Counted from the first letter of the stretch, positions 24,834-33,983 are shown. The stretch: DNA of 64,000 nt from Segatella copri (GCF_019249655.2 NZ_CP137557.1:1361001-1425000); one strand, 5' to 3'. Numbers and translations are program-made. The notes: a model not told the origin generated them from the sequence alone.

Positions 24834-25235
24834 TTATTGATCGGTTAGTGTTTCCAATTGGCCTTCCAGGAATTCTGCCGCATCGGCTACGCAGAGTGGG
24901 CATTCTCTGAGTATCTTACCAGTGCCCACCCCTTTGAGAAGCTTGCATTGGGTAGCCCCATTGCGCTGCTGGAATTGGGTCATGATCTGTCGCATCGCCT
25001 TGACAGACTTAGCCTTATCCTTTGTAGCAAGGCCCAATACCATTCCTGCTCCTACTAGGGCACCGCAGGTTCCTTCCATATTACCCATTCCTGCCGCAAA
25101 GGCATTGCCCACATTTCTAAGGGTCTCTTCGTCCATACCAGTATAATCATAATAGGTACAAACCACTGCCTGGGTACAATTATGAGACCCACAACGCTTC
25201 TTTTCTGCTGCTATTTCTTTTCTTGTTTCCATCAT
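24834..25235 (-). CDS. C-GCAxxG-C-C family redox protein
   Basis: 133 residues with C-x4-C (CGSHNC, residues 15-20), VVCTYYDYTG, NMEGTCGALVGAGMVLGLA (GTCGAxxG), and RECPLCVADAAEF near the end, the full signature of the family. It is the first gene of the four-gene operon with ferredoxin, 4Fe-4S membrane protein and OxyR, so a thiol or metal redox role in the peroxide response is likely (inference). Paralogue at 17661. Confidence 0.88.
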   Translation of the reverse strand: MMETRKEIAAEKKRCGSHNCTQAVVCTYYDYTGMDEETLRNVGNAFAAGMGNMEGTCGALVGAGMVLGLATKDKAKSVKAMRQIMTQFQQRNGATQCKLLKGVGTGKILRECPLCVADAAEFLEGQLETLTDQ

Positions 25236-25263
25236 TATTTTTGTTTTATTTAAAAATCTGGTG

Positions 25264-25295
25264 CAAAGTTACGGTTTTTATGATAGATAAACAAA
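25264..25295 (-). promoter_or_regulatory. Promoter of the redox/oxyR operon
   Basis: On the minus strand TTTG (25295-25292), 20 bases, TAACTTTG (25271-25264): one of the best Bacteroidota promoters in the window, about 28 bp before the ATG of 24834-25235. A possible OxyR site would lie just upstream; none is certain by eye. Confidence 0.75.
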
Positions 25296-25338
25296 AGTTA
25301 TTGGCTATTTTATTATAGATATTTTCTATTAATGACTG

Positions 25339-25615
25339 AAGTTTCGCAAGTAGCATTCTACCGTCCCCGAAGGGGGCGAATGTGAATAACCGCGGGTGGA
25401 ATGACCGAAGGGAATGGAACCTGCGGATAGTTACAGATACTCTCTTATCGTCCCCGAAGGGGGCGAACAGGAGCAAGGCTGGATGTGGTTCGCCCCCTTT
25501 GGGGACGCTTTCTCCCTACTATTGGTTGTCCGCAGGTTCCATGACCTTTGGTCATTCCACCAGCGGTTATTGAAAGTTGGCCCCCTTCGGGGACCGGAGG
25601 TTACTTGCGAAACTT
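25339..25615. repeat. 277-bp foldback element
   Basis: The ends AAGTTTCGCAAGTA (25339-25352) and TACTTGCGAAACTT (25602-25615) are perfect inverted repeats. Inside, GTCCCCGAAGGGGGCGAA (left) and GGCCCCCTTCGGGGACC (right), GGTGGAATGACC / GGTCATTCCACC and GGAACCTGCGGA / TCCGCAGGTTCC also mirror each other. Between them is a further pair of GTCCCCGAAGGGGG-like units. A compact palindromic repeat, perhaps a MITE; no ORF of interest. Confidence 0.75.
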
Positions 25616-25677
25616 GAATTAATGATTATATTTCCCATCTATCACCCATAAGTTTTACTCCATGATTATAAGTGAAT

Positions 25678-25726
25678 AATGCGTGGCAATAAGCGGTATT
25701 TCTGTTGCCACTTAATGCCACGCATT
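25678..25726. repeat. Palindrome AATGCGTGGCA/TGCCACGCATT
   Basis: An 11-bp perfect stem with a 27-base loop that includes TTGCCAC. It lies after the foldback element and before the NlpE-like gene end. Possibly a terminator for that minus-strand gene, but no T-tract follows. Confidence 0.5.
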
Positions 25727-25784
25727 GCCGCGCTCTTTATATGAGGGAATGAGATGAAAAGGGCGAGGGGGTGTAATAAGGAAT

Positions 25785-26252
25785 TTACTTCTTCTTAGTC
25801 AACACATAGTGCTTGGCTATCTCGCCTTCTGGCTCATTGCCGAGTGAATCGGTCATGATGAGGCTATGCTCATCCTTTACCTTATAGAAAGAGTTCTCGC
25901 CAGAAGATGGACGGGTAATCATTACCACGCCGTTGGCAAGCATTTTGTAAATGCCGCTGAACTCATCGTGACCATCCTTGCGGTCGATGTAATCAGAAGT
26001 AAACTGATAGGTGCTGTCTGCCTTGAGCGTCAACACCGTCTTGATGCCTGGGCAGTCGGCTGCAGGGAGAGTTCCCTCGTAAGTGCCTTCCACGGCTGGC
26101 AATTTTACGCTTCCGTCTTTTTCTACCAAGGCAGAATCTTCTGTATAGCTGGCATTTTCATCGTTTCCATTCTGTCCCGCTTTCTTGCTGTTGCAAGAAG
26201 CTACTGACAATGCAGCGATAACGGCTGCTGTTAAAAGTAATTTCTTTTTCAT
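25785..26252 (-). CDS. NlpE-like outer-membrane lipoprotein
   Basis: 155 residues. Signal peptide with lipobox LSVASC (Cys20), then a linker and a small beta-barrel domain: GTYEGTLPAADCPGIKTVLTLKADSTYQF...GIYKMLANGVVMIT...FYKVKDEHSLIMTD. This matches the N-terminal domain of NlpE (copper-resistance/adhesion sensor), including the conserved ADCPGI. In E. coli NlpE signals envelope and copper stress to Cpx; Bacteroidota versions have only this domain, and their target is unknown. Monocistronic. Confidence 0.88.
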   Translation of the reverse strand: MKKKLLLTAAVIAALSVASCNSKKAGQNGNDENASYTEDSALVEKDGSVKLPAVEGTYEGTLPAADCPGIKTVLTLKADSTYQFTSDYIDRKDGHDEFSGIYKMLANGVVMITRPSSGENSFYKVKDEHSLIMTDSLGNEPEGEIAKHYVLTKKK

Positions 26253-26421
26253 ATCTCTACTGCTTTTTAAGTGAATACTTTTTTTAGTGAATTCTTTTTA
26301 AAGCGAATTCTTTCGGCAAAAGTACACATTTATTCTCTTTCTTGCAAACTTATTACTTATAATTTATGGAAAATTATACAATTTTCTTAATTGATGATGA
26401 TTGGAAAAACTTCCTCTTTTC

Positions 26422-26715
26422 TTAATTGATGATGATGGGTACTACTTCTTCTTCGTTAGGCCAATGGGGCAGATAGAGCAGCGGGCGGGGAGTTCCCCCC
26501 AAGCCCGTCCAGTCTATCTGTTTCACAAAGTCGAAATCGGGAGGACCGAAGTCGAAACTTCTTCCATAGAGAACGATGGCGCCCCTGCCTTCATCAATTT
26601 TCCATAAACCTCCGCCGTAGGTGCATTGCTCGCCCGGGGCCAGCATGTCACGGTGAAGATAGACGTGGCCGAACTTCAGCACTCCGTCTCTATTGATGAT
26701 GAATTTCTGAAACAT
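26422..26715 (-). CDS. Conserved hypothetical protein
   Basis: 97 residues without signal peptide or membrane segment: FQKFIINRDGVLKFGHVYLHRDMLAPGEQCTYGGGLW, then VLYGRSFDFGPPDFDFVKQIDW, ending in an acidic, Pro-rich tail. Beta-rich. I do not recognise a named family, though similar short genes occur in Prevotella and Bacteroides. It is 30 bp downstream of the carboxylesterase gene on the same strand and may be its operon partner. Confidence 0.7.
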   Translation of the reverse strand: MFQKFIINRDGVLKFGHVYLHRDMLAPGEQCTYGGGLWKIDEGRGAIVLYGRSFDFGPPDFDFVKQIDWTGLGGTPRPLLYLPHWPNEEEVVPIIIN

Positions 26716-26745
26716 CTCTATTTCTGATTGAATTTATAATGAGAC

Positions 26746-28401
26746 TTATTTCTTCTCCCAGAACATTTTGTCGATGAAATTATAGCGCTTCTCCATCTGG
26801 GCATCAGCCTTCACTTCTGTCTTCACATCTATCTGAAGCACAGGAGCTACGGCCTTGCCATTGGTGGTTGGCCACTCCGGCAGACCCAGACCGTTTGGAT
26901 TTCCGGTCTTCACGAAGTTGACGTAATACTGGCTGAAGATGTCGCTAATCATGTAATCCTCCGGCTGCCAGTTGAACACGTGGTTGGTTGGCAAAGTGCC
27001 CATCGCATATTCTATGTCGGCAGAGTGAACGGCTCCCTTATCCTGTGGAGCTGGAGCTGCATCTTCCTTAGCATCTACCACGCCGCCAGCCAAAGCTGCC
27101 ACCTTGCCCTTGATGGCCATTGCTGGGCGAGGATGACAATAGCGATAGCGGTAAACTGGCTGTCCGCCGGTCAGCTTGTGCATGTTGCCCCACTTCCAGG
27201 TAGAATAATCCAGGAAGATATCCGAAGCCAGATTCACACCCGGCTGCTCCAACACATCCTTGTCGCTGTTGATTCCGTAAAGACGGAAGAGTTCGTCGAT
27301 GTTCTCTGACCCGAAGGTAGCCTTGGCGCCAGCCTTCAGATCTTCAACGGTAGGCTGTTTGCCCATCAATACCGCCCATGGAGTCATCTCCTGGTTGTTG
27401 CCGCCAATGAGCAGAGGCACCTTGGTCTGCTCGCCCTTGGCGAAGACATCTACAGGCTGTTCTTTCATAAAATATCCGTCGATGTTATAGACAGGAACCG
27501 TTCTTACGCCCGCCAGCTTCATCAGTTCCTCGGCAGGCAGGGCACGAAGTTCGTTGAGGTTCTTCAATCCTACGTTCTTTTTCACCTTCTTGCCCATATT
27601 CTTGCCCATCTTCTCGGCTATTTTCTGGGCAAGCTTCACGCCCAGTTCTTCGGCTTCCTTCTGGGTAGCAATCTTCTTGAATCCCATTACCGAACCGCTG
27701 GAACCCATTGCCTGGGCAAAGAGTCCCTGGCAGAGAGGGGAAGCCATCAGGGCGCTAACCGACATGGAACCAGCCGATTCGCCTACGATGGTGATGCGGT
27801 TAGGGTCGCCGCCGAAAGCCTCGATGTTATCCTTCACCCATTGTATGGCAGCCACCTGGTCCATGAATCCATAGTTGCCGGAACCCTTATAGGATGTTTC
27901 CTTGGAGAGTTGAGGATGAGCAAAGAAGCCGAAGATTCCCTCACGATAGTTGGCTGTGATGGAGATGATTCCCTTGCGCGCCATTGCATCGCCCGCATAT
28001 CTAGGTTCGCTTCCGCTGCCAGCCATCAAGCCTCCGCCGTTGAAATAAATCAACACAGGCAGATGCTCCTTCATGGTCTTTGCGGGAGTCCATATATTAA
28101 GGTATAGGCAATCTTCGCTGTTTGCCTTCGTACCGAAGTTCATGTCGCCGAAGATAGGTTCCTGCATCGGGTTCGGTCCGAACTCCTTAGCTTCGCGAAC
28201 GCCCTGCCATTTCTGTGCAGGTTGCGGAGCCTTCCAGCGGAGGTTTCCCACAGGAGGGGCAGCGAACGGAACGCCTTTGAAGACCGTGATGCCTGAGAGG
28301 TCTTTTCCTTCGAGAATACCTCCGGCAGTCTTCACCTGAGTTTGCGCCATCATTCCCATACCAGGGAGCAGAAAGGCGATGGATAAGAGTAGTTTCTTCA
28401 T
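26746..28401 (-). CDS. Type B carboxylesterase
   Basis: 551 residues with signal peptide (to MMAQ). Family signatures: GVPFAAPPVGNLRW, EDCLYLNIWTP, oxyanion hole YFNGGGLMAGS, nucleophile elbow GESAGS (about residue 214), and a C-terminal AIEYAMGTLPTNHVFNW region with the Glu/His part. It likely hydrolyses carboxylic esters in the periplasm, for example acetyl or feruloyl groups of plant glycans. An unusual Lys/Gly-rich stretch (KMGKNMGKKVKKNVGLKN, about residues 262-279) lies in a surface loop. Confidence 0.92.
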   Translation of the reverse strand: MKKLLLSIAFLLPGMGMMAQTQVKTAGGILEGKDLSGITVFKGVPFAAPPVGNLRWKAPQPAQKWQGVREAKEFGPNPMQEPIFGDMNFGTKANSEDCLYLNIWTPAKTMKEHLPVLIYFNGGGLMAGSGSEPRYAGDAMARKGIISITANYREGIFGFFAHPQLSKETSYKGSGNYGFMDQVAAIQWVKDNIEAFGGDPNRITIVGESAGSMSVSALMASPLCQGLFAQAMGSSGSVMGFKKIATQKEAEELGVKLAQKIAEKMGKNMGKKVKKNVGLKNLNELRALPAEELMKLAGVRTVPVYNIDGYFMKEQPVDVFAKGEQTKVPLLIGGNNQEMTPWAVLMGKQPTVEDLKAGAKATFGSENIDELFRLYGINSDKDVLEQPGVNLASDIFLDYSTWKWGNMHKLTGGQPVYRYRYCHPRPAMAIKGKVAALAGGVVDAKEDAAPAPQDKGAVHSADIEYAMGTLPTNHVFNWQPEDYMISDIFSQYYVNFVKTGNPNGLGLPEWPTTNGKAVAPVLQIDVKTEVKADAQMEKRYNFIDKMFWEKK

Positions 28402-28459
28402 AATTGTTCTGTTATTTGATAAGATAATGCAAAAGTAACTAAAATATTTCTATCTTAGC

Positions 28460-28490
28460 TTGTTTTGCTCAATCTTTTTTTATATTTTTG
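28460..28490 (+). promoter_or_regulatory. Promoter of the mutarotase-GH20 pair
   Basis: TTG (28460-28462), 20 bases, TATTTTTG (28483-28490). It lies about 45 bp before ATG 28536. Confidence 0.6.
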
Positions 28491-28535
28491 CACTAAATAA
28501 ACAAAACAACATATTATTTAATCTTTAAACCCCTA

Positions 28536-28922
28536 ATGATTATGATGAAAGGTTATGAACAGAAGAAGTATCCGGTAGCCACCAAGCGCTACGTGCAGTG
28601 GTTGGAACTGGAATCTGATGAGGAGGCTATCCGTGAATATCGCCGCCTGCATTCAGAAGGTGTGCAATGGAAGGAGATTCGTGACGGAATCCGACAGGTG
28701 GGAATCCTAGAGATGGAGATTTACATCTTCGGCAACCGACTGGTGATGGTTGTGGATGCTCCCGTAGATTTCGATTGGGACAAGAAAATGGCAGAACTCG
28801 CCACCCTCCCTAGACAGGCTGAGTGGGAGGAAGTGGTAGGCAAGTTCCAGAAGTGCGGCAAGGGTGCTACGAGCGATGAGAAGTGGCACATGATGGAGCG
28901 TATTTTCTATCTTTATGATTAA
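28536..28922 (+). CDS. rhaM: L-rhamnose mutarotase-family protein
   Basis: 128 residues of the RhaM/DUF718 family: TKRYVQWLELESDEEAIREYRRLHSEGVQWKEIRDGIRQVGILEMEIYIFGNRLVMVVD, ending KWHMMERIFYLYD. It interconverts alpha and beta anomers of rhamnose (or fucose) so that the next enzyme can use them. The ATG at 28536 is followed by alternative starts at 28542 and 28545; the family usually begins around MKGYEQ. It lies 32 bp before the GH20 gene, so a shared transcript is likely. Confidence 0.88.
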   Translation: MIMMKGYEQKKYPVATKRYVQWLELESDEEAIREYRRLHSEGVQWKEIRDGIRQVGILEMEIYIFGNRLVMVVDAPVDFDWDKKMAELATLPRQAEWEEVVGKFQKCGKGATSDEKWHMMERIFYLYD

Positions 28923-28954
28923 AAGATGTATCTTTACGATAAAAACGGAAAAGT

Positions 28955-30991
28955 ATGAAGAAAAACCTAAATGACTGCAAGCGTCTCTTGCTGACGGCTT
29001 GCTGCACTTTGGTGCTTTCGTGTGGCTGGGCAACGGTCAACGAAAAACCTTTTGTGATTCCTGAACTCAAGCAATGGAGCGGGGCAGAGGGAATGTTTAC
29101 CCCATCGGGCAAATACGTGGTGAAGGGCGGAAAAAACGCCCAGGATGTGGCGAAACTCTTTGCTGCCGATTACCATGACCTGGTGGGAAAATCGCTCACG
29201 CCTAAGACGGGAAAACCTTCTGCCGGCGACATCGTGCTGGTGCTTCAGTCTGATAGAAAATCAGCCAGACTGCTCGGCAAGGAGGGCTATCGCCTCACCA
29301 TCGGCGACGTAACCACCATCACGGCTTCTTCGGTAGAAGGACTGGTATGGGGTACCCGCACCGTGCTGCAGCTTTCAGAGCAGCAGCGCTCGGCTGGTTT
29401 CGTGCTGCCTAAGGGTTCAACCCAGGATAAGCCTGCCTACGGGCTGCGAGGCTTCATGATGGATTGCGGAAGAAAGTTCATCCCGATGTCTTATCTGCGC
29501 TCGCTGGTCAAGATGATGTCTTATTACAAGATGAACACTCTGCAGATTCATCTCAACGATAATGGATTCCGACAGTATTTCGGTAACGACTGGGCGAAGA
29601 CCCCGGCAGCCTTCCGACTGGAATGCGATACTTATCCGGGACTCACGGCTAAGGATGGCAGCTACTCCAAGGCTGAGTTCATCGAACTCCAGAAGCTGGC
29701 AGAGCAGTATGGCGTCAACATCATCCCCGAGATAGATGTGCCTGCCCATTCACTCGCCTTCACCCATTACAAGCCGGAAATCGGTTCCAGGGAATATGGC
29801 ATGGATCATCTCGACCTCTTCAATCCCGAGACCTACAAGTTTGTGGATGGGCTCTTCAAGGAGTATCTGGAGGGCAAGAACCCCGTGTTCCGTGGTAAGG
29901 TAGTGCACATCGGAACCGATGAGTATTCCAACGCCAAGAAGGAGGTGGTGGAGAAATTCCGCTACTTCACCGACCATTATATTAAATATGTAGAGTCGTT
30001 TGGCAAGCAGGCTGCCGTTTGGGGCGCACTTACGCACGCCAAGGGCAACACCAAGGTGAAGTCAGAGAACGTGATGATGCATTGCTGGTACAATGGTTAT
30101 GCTGACCCGAAGGAGATGAAGCGCCAGGGCTACAAACTGGTGAGCATTCCTGATGGACTGGTTTACATCGTTCCGGCAGCGGGCTATTATTACGATTATC
30201 TGAATTGCCAGTATCTCTACGATTCGTGGACTCCGGCGCAGATTGGCAACGAGAAATTTGATGAGAACGACTCAGCCATTCTCGGCGGAATGTTTGCCGT
30301 ATGGAACGACCATGCGGGCAACGGCATTACGGTGAAGGATATTCACGACCGACTGTTCCCTGCCCTGCAGACGCTGTCGGCAAAGTGCTGGACGGGTGCA
30401 GCCACATCATTCTCCTTTGAAGATTTCAATCGTCTTCGTCTTGCGCTCAGCGAGGCTCCTGCGGTAAACGAGGCGGCACGCTGGCAGAAGGGCAAGCAGC
30501 TCAGAATAGAGACTTTGAACCCTGGTCAGACCACGGGCGAGAAGGAAGTGGGCTATGGCTATCGGGTGGAGTTCACCATCGAGGGAGCCGATGAGCCGAA
30601 GGGCACGGTGTTGTTCTCATCTGATAACGCTACCTTCTATCTTTCCGACCCTGAAAGCGGTCAGCTTGGTTTTGCCCACGAGGGTTATCTCAACAAGTTC
30701 AACTACAGGGTAGAGAAGGGCAAGAAGGTAACTCTGGCGATTACGGGCGACAACAGGAAGACCTGTCTTTATGTAGATGGCAAGTTGCGCGAGGAGCTTG
30801 GTCCGATTACTCTTTATGCCATGCAGCAGAAAGACCTGGCTACTTTCCAGAAGAGCGATGCTACAGCCTGGCAGCCTGTGGTGTATAATCCTTCTGCCAA
30901 GATGCACTATCAGCGCACGCTGGTGTTCCCACTCCAGAAGGCAGGCGATTTCAAGAGCCGCATTACGGGAGTGAAGGTGTCTCAGAAGTAA
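28955..30991 (+). CDS. Glycoside hydrolase family 20 beta-N-acetylhexosaminidase
   Basis: 678 residues with signal peptide. A GH20b domain is followed by the catalytic barrel: GLRGFMMDCGRKFIP, LQIHLNDNGFRQYF, IIPEIDVPAHSLAF and VHIGTDEYS with the Asp-Glu pair used in substrate-assisted catalysis (the family norm is GGDE). The C-terminal 150 residues look like a lectin- or concanavalin-like beta-sandwich (GTVLFSSDNATFYLS). Predicted to release terminal GlcNAc or GalNAc from mucin or host glycans, in the periplasm or on the surface. Downstream terminator at 31005-31052. Confidence 0.92.
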   Translation: MKKNLNDCKRLLLTACCTLVLSCGWATVNEKPFVIPELKQWSGAEGMFTPSGKYVVKGGKNAQDVAKLFAADYHDLVGKSLTPKTGKPSAGDIVLVLQSDRKSARLLGKEGYRLTIGDVTTITASSVEGLVWGTRTVLQLSEQQRSAGFVLPKGSTQDKPAYGLRGFMMDCGRKFIPMSYLRSLVKMMSYYKMNTLQIHLNDNGFRQYFGNDWAKTPAAFRLECDTYPGLTAKDGSYSKAEFIELQKLAEQYGVNIIPEIDVPAHSLAFTHYKPEIGSREYGMDHLDLFNPETYKFVDGLFKEYLEGKNPVFRGKVVHIGTDEYSNAKKEVVEKFRYFTDHYIKYVESFGKQAAVWGALTHAKGNTKVKSENVMMHCWYNGYADPKEMKRQGYKLVSIPDGLVYIVPAAGYYYDYLNCQYLYDSWTPAQIGNEKFDENDSAILGGMFAVWNDHAGNGITVKDIHDRLFPALQTLSAKCWTGAATSFSFEDFNRLRLALSEAPAVNEAARWQKGKQLRIETLNPGQTTGEKEVGYGYRVEFTIEGADEPKGTVLFSSDNATFYLSDPESGQLGFAHEGYLNKFNYRVEKGKKVTLAITGDNRKTCLYVDGKLREELGPITLYAMQQKDLATFQKSDATAWQPVVYNPSAKMHYQRTLVFPLQKAGDFKSRITGVKVSQK

Positions 30992-31004
30992 TTTCTTTAG
31001 TTTT

Positions 31005-31052
31005 ATGGCTCAGGGGAGATTGTCCATGGATAGACAATTCCTCCTGAGCCAT
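31005..31052 (+). terminator. Terminator after GH20 gene
   Basis: A long stem, ATGGCTCAGGGGAG with CTCCTGAGCCAT plus inner ATTGTC/GACAAT, followed by TTTTTATTTC on the plus strand. It lies 14 bp after the stop codon. Confidence 0.85.
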
Positions 31053-31054
31053 TT

Positions 31055-32086
31055 TTATTTCTTTTTCTGCATCATTATGCGCGATTTCTCCTTGGCCAAG
31101 GCCTGCATATCCACAGCCACATCGTCTTCGTCTACGATTTCCACGCCTGTCATCGTTTCTATCACGTCCTCCATAGAAACCACACCGCGAAGGCAACCGT
31201 ATTCATCCACAATGATGGAGATGTGCTCTCGCTTTTCGAGCATCTTTTCCCATATCTGGTATAGTGATTCATCTTCGCTGAAGGAAAGAATTGGGCGCAT
31301 CAACTCGGATAATCTGGTCTGGAAGTCATCATCGGATACTGATTTGAGAACCATATCCTTCAGTACGTATCCCACGATGTAATCCTTATTATTATCATAC
31401 ACCGGAATGCGCGAGAATTTCCACTCTTTCTGTTCATAAAACTCCTTGGTGGTAAGATGCATGCAGGCTGATTCTACCACGATGGATGGGGTCATCACCT
31501 CCTTGGCTTTTACACCAGCCAGGCGGATACAGCTCTTGATGATCTTGCTTTCCGATTCACGGAAGATGCCCTCTGTGGTTCCTACATCTACCATCGCCGA
31601 AACCTCCTCGCGGCTCATGGAAGCCTGATGACTCTTAGGGGTAAATACCTTAGTGATGAGTTCCGAGAGCAGCACCAGGGGGTAGGTGATGAAGATGAGC
31701 ACACGGATAATCTTGGTAGATGGCATTGCCAGCGAACGCCAATAGGAAGCACCGATGGTCTTCGGGATGATTTCTGAAAGCACCAGAATCAGCAAGGTGA
31801 GAATGGCAGAAATAACACCGAAGTATTCTTCGCCGAAGAGCTTGATAGACTCGGCACCCACGCCGGCAGAACCGATGGTGTGGGCGATGGTGTTGAGTGA
31901 AAGAATGGCTCCCACAGGACGATCTACGTTGTTCTTATACTGTTTCATCAACGAGGCTGTCTTGTTGCCTTGATTCTCCTTCATCGAGATAAACGACATC
32001 GGAGTAGAAAGTAGCACCGCTTCAAGGACGGAGCATAAAAAGGAAAGTGACAGAGCACCTAAAAAATATAATATGATTAAGCCCAT
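31055..32086 (-). CDS. CNNM-domain/CBS-pair protein (HlyC/CorC-like)
   Basis: 343 residues. N-terminal CNNM (DUF21) domain with three to four membrane helices (ALSLSFLCSVLEAVLLSTPMSFI, SLNTIAHTIGSAGVG, LTLLILVLSEIIPKTIGASYW), then two CBS domains (VMTPSIVVESA ... IPVYDNNKDYIVGYVLKDMV; ISIIVDEYGCLRGVVSMEDVIETMTG). The C-terminal CorC_HlyC domain found in longer relatives (about 420 residues) is absent. Members export Mg2+ or Co2+; the CBS pair senses nucleotides. Monocistronic. Confidence 0.9.
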   Translation of the reverse strand: MGLIILYFLGALSLSFLCSVLEAVLLSTPMSFISMKENQGNKTASLMKQYKNNVDRPVGAILSLNTIAHTIGSAGVGAESIKLFGEEYFGVISAILTLLILVLSEIIPKTIGASYWRSLAMPSTKIIRVLIFITYPLVLLSELITKVFTPKSHQASMSREEVSAMVDVGTTEGIFRESESKIIKSCIRLAGVKAKEVMTPSIVVESACMHLTTKEFYEQKEWKFSRIPVYDNNKDYIVGYVLKDMVLKSVSDDDFQTRLSELMRPILSFSEDESLYQIWEKMLEKREHISIIVDEYGCLRGVVSMEDVIETMTGVEIVDEDDVAVDMQALAKEKSRIMMQKKK

Positions 32087-32574
32087 GTAATTTTTAATTC
32101 GTTAATAATATGTTATCTATACAGCGATAACCATTATTTCCGAAGATTACAGTTGAGGATGTAATGGGGGACATTACATCCAGTTTGATTCGATATAAGT
32201 GTATTGGTAAATATCATCATAATTATGTTTTAATTTTCTGCAAAGATATTACAAAAAATGAGAATTTGATATTGTTTTGCAGAATATTAGAATGTTTTAA
32301 TACGTTTTTAGTAAAACTTTGTTATGAAAAAGTAAATTGCTCATAAAGGATAACTTACTTTTGCAGTCCTTGAACTGCTAAGAATTTCTTTAACCCACAT
32401 TGCAGCAGCCTTTGGTGAAAAACTTAAAAATTTACACGGATTACACGGATTTATGGCGCTAATATAAGTAAAGCGATTATCATCTCTCATAAAAAACCCG
32501 TGTAATCCGTACCTAAAAACCGCAAAGGATAGACTTTATGCCATACCTTTCCTTCTTTTCTATTTTCTCTTCCT
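32087..32574. other. Gene-free stretch before the porin gene end
   Basis: AT-rich, no convincing ORF. TACTTTTG at about 32355-32362 looks like a -7 box with nothing to drive. An inverted repeat built from ACACGGATT units is listed separately. Confidence 0.5.
32433..32512. repeat. ACACGGATT direct/inverted repeat
   Basis: ACACGGATTACACGGATTT (32433-32451) and, facing it, CCCGTGTAATCCGTAC (32497-32512) pair over about 14 bases. The unit belongs to the CACNGATT repeat type that also sits inside the VirE_N and MoxR coding regions. It may terminate the minus-strand porin transcript, which ends at 32575. Confidence 0.6.
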
Positions 32575-33615
32575 TTAGAAACTGACATAGAGTCGGGCAC
32601 TGAGTGCCGTGAAATCTCCATTGTCGTTTTTGATGTACTGGAACGATGGCTGAAGGGAAATGGATTCCGTCAGCTGTCTTTTCCACATTACTTCCAGTGA
32701 ATATTCGGAACCCTGCTGGAAGCGGGCGTACTGGCCTGACAGACCGCACTCGTTCTTCTCGTCCTGATAGGCACCGCCCAGTTCTGCGTATCGGTAGCAG
32801 GCATTCTGATGACTGGTGTTCTCGGAATACTGCATCATGCACGAAATGTTCTTGTCGCCAGCCTTCCAAACGCTCTGCTCTCCGTAAATCCACCAGGCAC
32901 AGGTTATTTTGCCCTTGGATTCATCGGCAGAAACCATTTCGCCATCCTCGTTGATCGGATATTGACGGGTATGGACGGCAGCACCCGCAAAATATTTTCC
33001 ACCTTTATGTTCATACTCCAACTGCGACATGTTGAAGATTCCATCCTTCTTCGGGCGAACCAGGAAGGGATTGTCGTGGGCTTTCCAGCCATTATATCCT
33101 ACGCCGTTATACAGACTGTTTCTGAAAGTCCATCCTCCCTTGGTTACATCAAAGTAAAGGGTCAGCCCCGAATACGGATAGTTGGCTATCGGATAGCTGG
33201 ATGCAACCGTAGGGAAGATTCCCTCAGAACTGTTCAGGAAGAGTGCCGTAACATCAGAGGTAAAGAAATCCTCGTTCACGTTTCTCACACCCACAAACAG
33301 ATGGCCCGAATTCCACTCGTGCATGTAGCCCAGCACGGCAAGCATGGCGAAGTTATTGTCCGCATCTATGTTCGAAAATCCCTGCCAGTCATCAATAATG
33401 CCATCATTGGTCTTTGCCACATGCAGCGTAGCCGCCTCGAACGAATCCTTTCCTTTTCCTATCGGTACACTCAGTTCCAATCTCAGCTGATTAATCAGAT
33501 TCGTATTCTTGTTCATGTCCCATTGCCATTCAGAAATATATTGTCCGTTAAAGCTCTGTGCATAAGCAAGGCAAATATTGATGCAGCCTAAAATAATAAA
33601 AATAATTCTCTTCAT
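32575..33615 (-). CDS. OprB-like carbohydrate porin
   Basis: 346 residues: signal peptide to AYAQ, then an outer-membrane beta-barrel with alternating aromatic strands and a terminal Phe (SARLYVSF). Landmarks are FNGQYISEWQWDMNKNTN, ELSVPIGKGKDSFEAATLHVAKTND, and AVLGYMHEWNSGHLFVGVRNVNEDFFTSDVTALFLNSS, close to the carbohydrate-selective OprB family. It would let small sugars cross the outer membrane. Monocistronic, with about 370 bp of mostly empty DNA upstream. Confidence 0.8.
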   Translation of the reverse strand: MKRIIFIILGCINICLAYAQSFNGQYISEWQWDMNKNTNLINQLRLELSVPIGKGKDSFEAATLHVAKTNDGIIDDWQGFSNIDADNNFAMLAVLGYMHEWNSGHLFVGVRNVNEDFFTSDVTALFLNSSEGIFPTVASSYPIANYPYSGLTLYFDVTKGGWTFRNSLYNGVGYNGWKAHDNPFLVRPKKDGIFNMSQLEYEHKGGKYFAGAAVHTRQYPINEDGEMVSADESKGKITCAWWIYGEQSVWKAGDKNISCMMQYSENTSHQNACYRYAELGGAYQDEKNECGLSGQYARFQQGSEYSLEVMWKRQLTESISLQPSFQYIKNDNGDFTALSARLYVSF

Positions 33616-33891
33616 TTCTTTTATGTTTTTGTATAATCTTCATGTTTTGTATCATTTCTTGTTCACTTACTCGCTACTCGCGAGCATCTTGCTAATTCAT
33701 GCTGCAAAGGTACGGGATATTTCAAAATCCTGCAATACTTAATAGTTGGTATTTTTAATTCTTCTAAATAAAAGGGCTTCCTTTCTTATCCCCATTTCTA
33801 GGTATTTTTGTTTCTTCTAAATAGTTAGGGTTCCGTCTGACTCCTTATTTTTAGGTAGTCAGACGGAAAAACAATAATATTTTTTAAAAAC
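33616..33891. other. Gene-free stretch between porin and thioesterase genes
   Basis: No ORF of note. The motif TAGGTA(T)TTTT...CTTCTAAATA occurs twice (about 33745-33826), perhaps a short tandem duplication, and a GTCAGACGGA/TCCGTCTGAC inverted pair brackets 33831-33867. The first 100 bp carry presumed porin promoter sequence (CAAAGGTA at 33705 reads TACCTTTG on minus). Confidence 0.5.
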
Positions 33892-33922
33892 TTTGCCTTA
33901 TCAGATATTATTTGTACCTTTG
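33892..33922 (+). promoter_or_regulatory. Promoter of the PaaI-type thioesterase
   Basis: TTTG (33892-33895), 19 bases, TACCTTTG (33915-33922): a textbook Bacteroidota promoter, about 60 bp before the ATG. Confidence 0.75.
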
Positions 33923-33983
33923 CATTGTTTTAAAAAGTTTAATCAGTTAGAAATCAGTTTAATCAATTTAATCGGTTAGAAAA

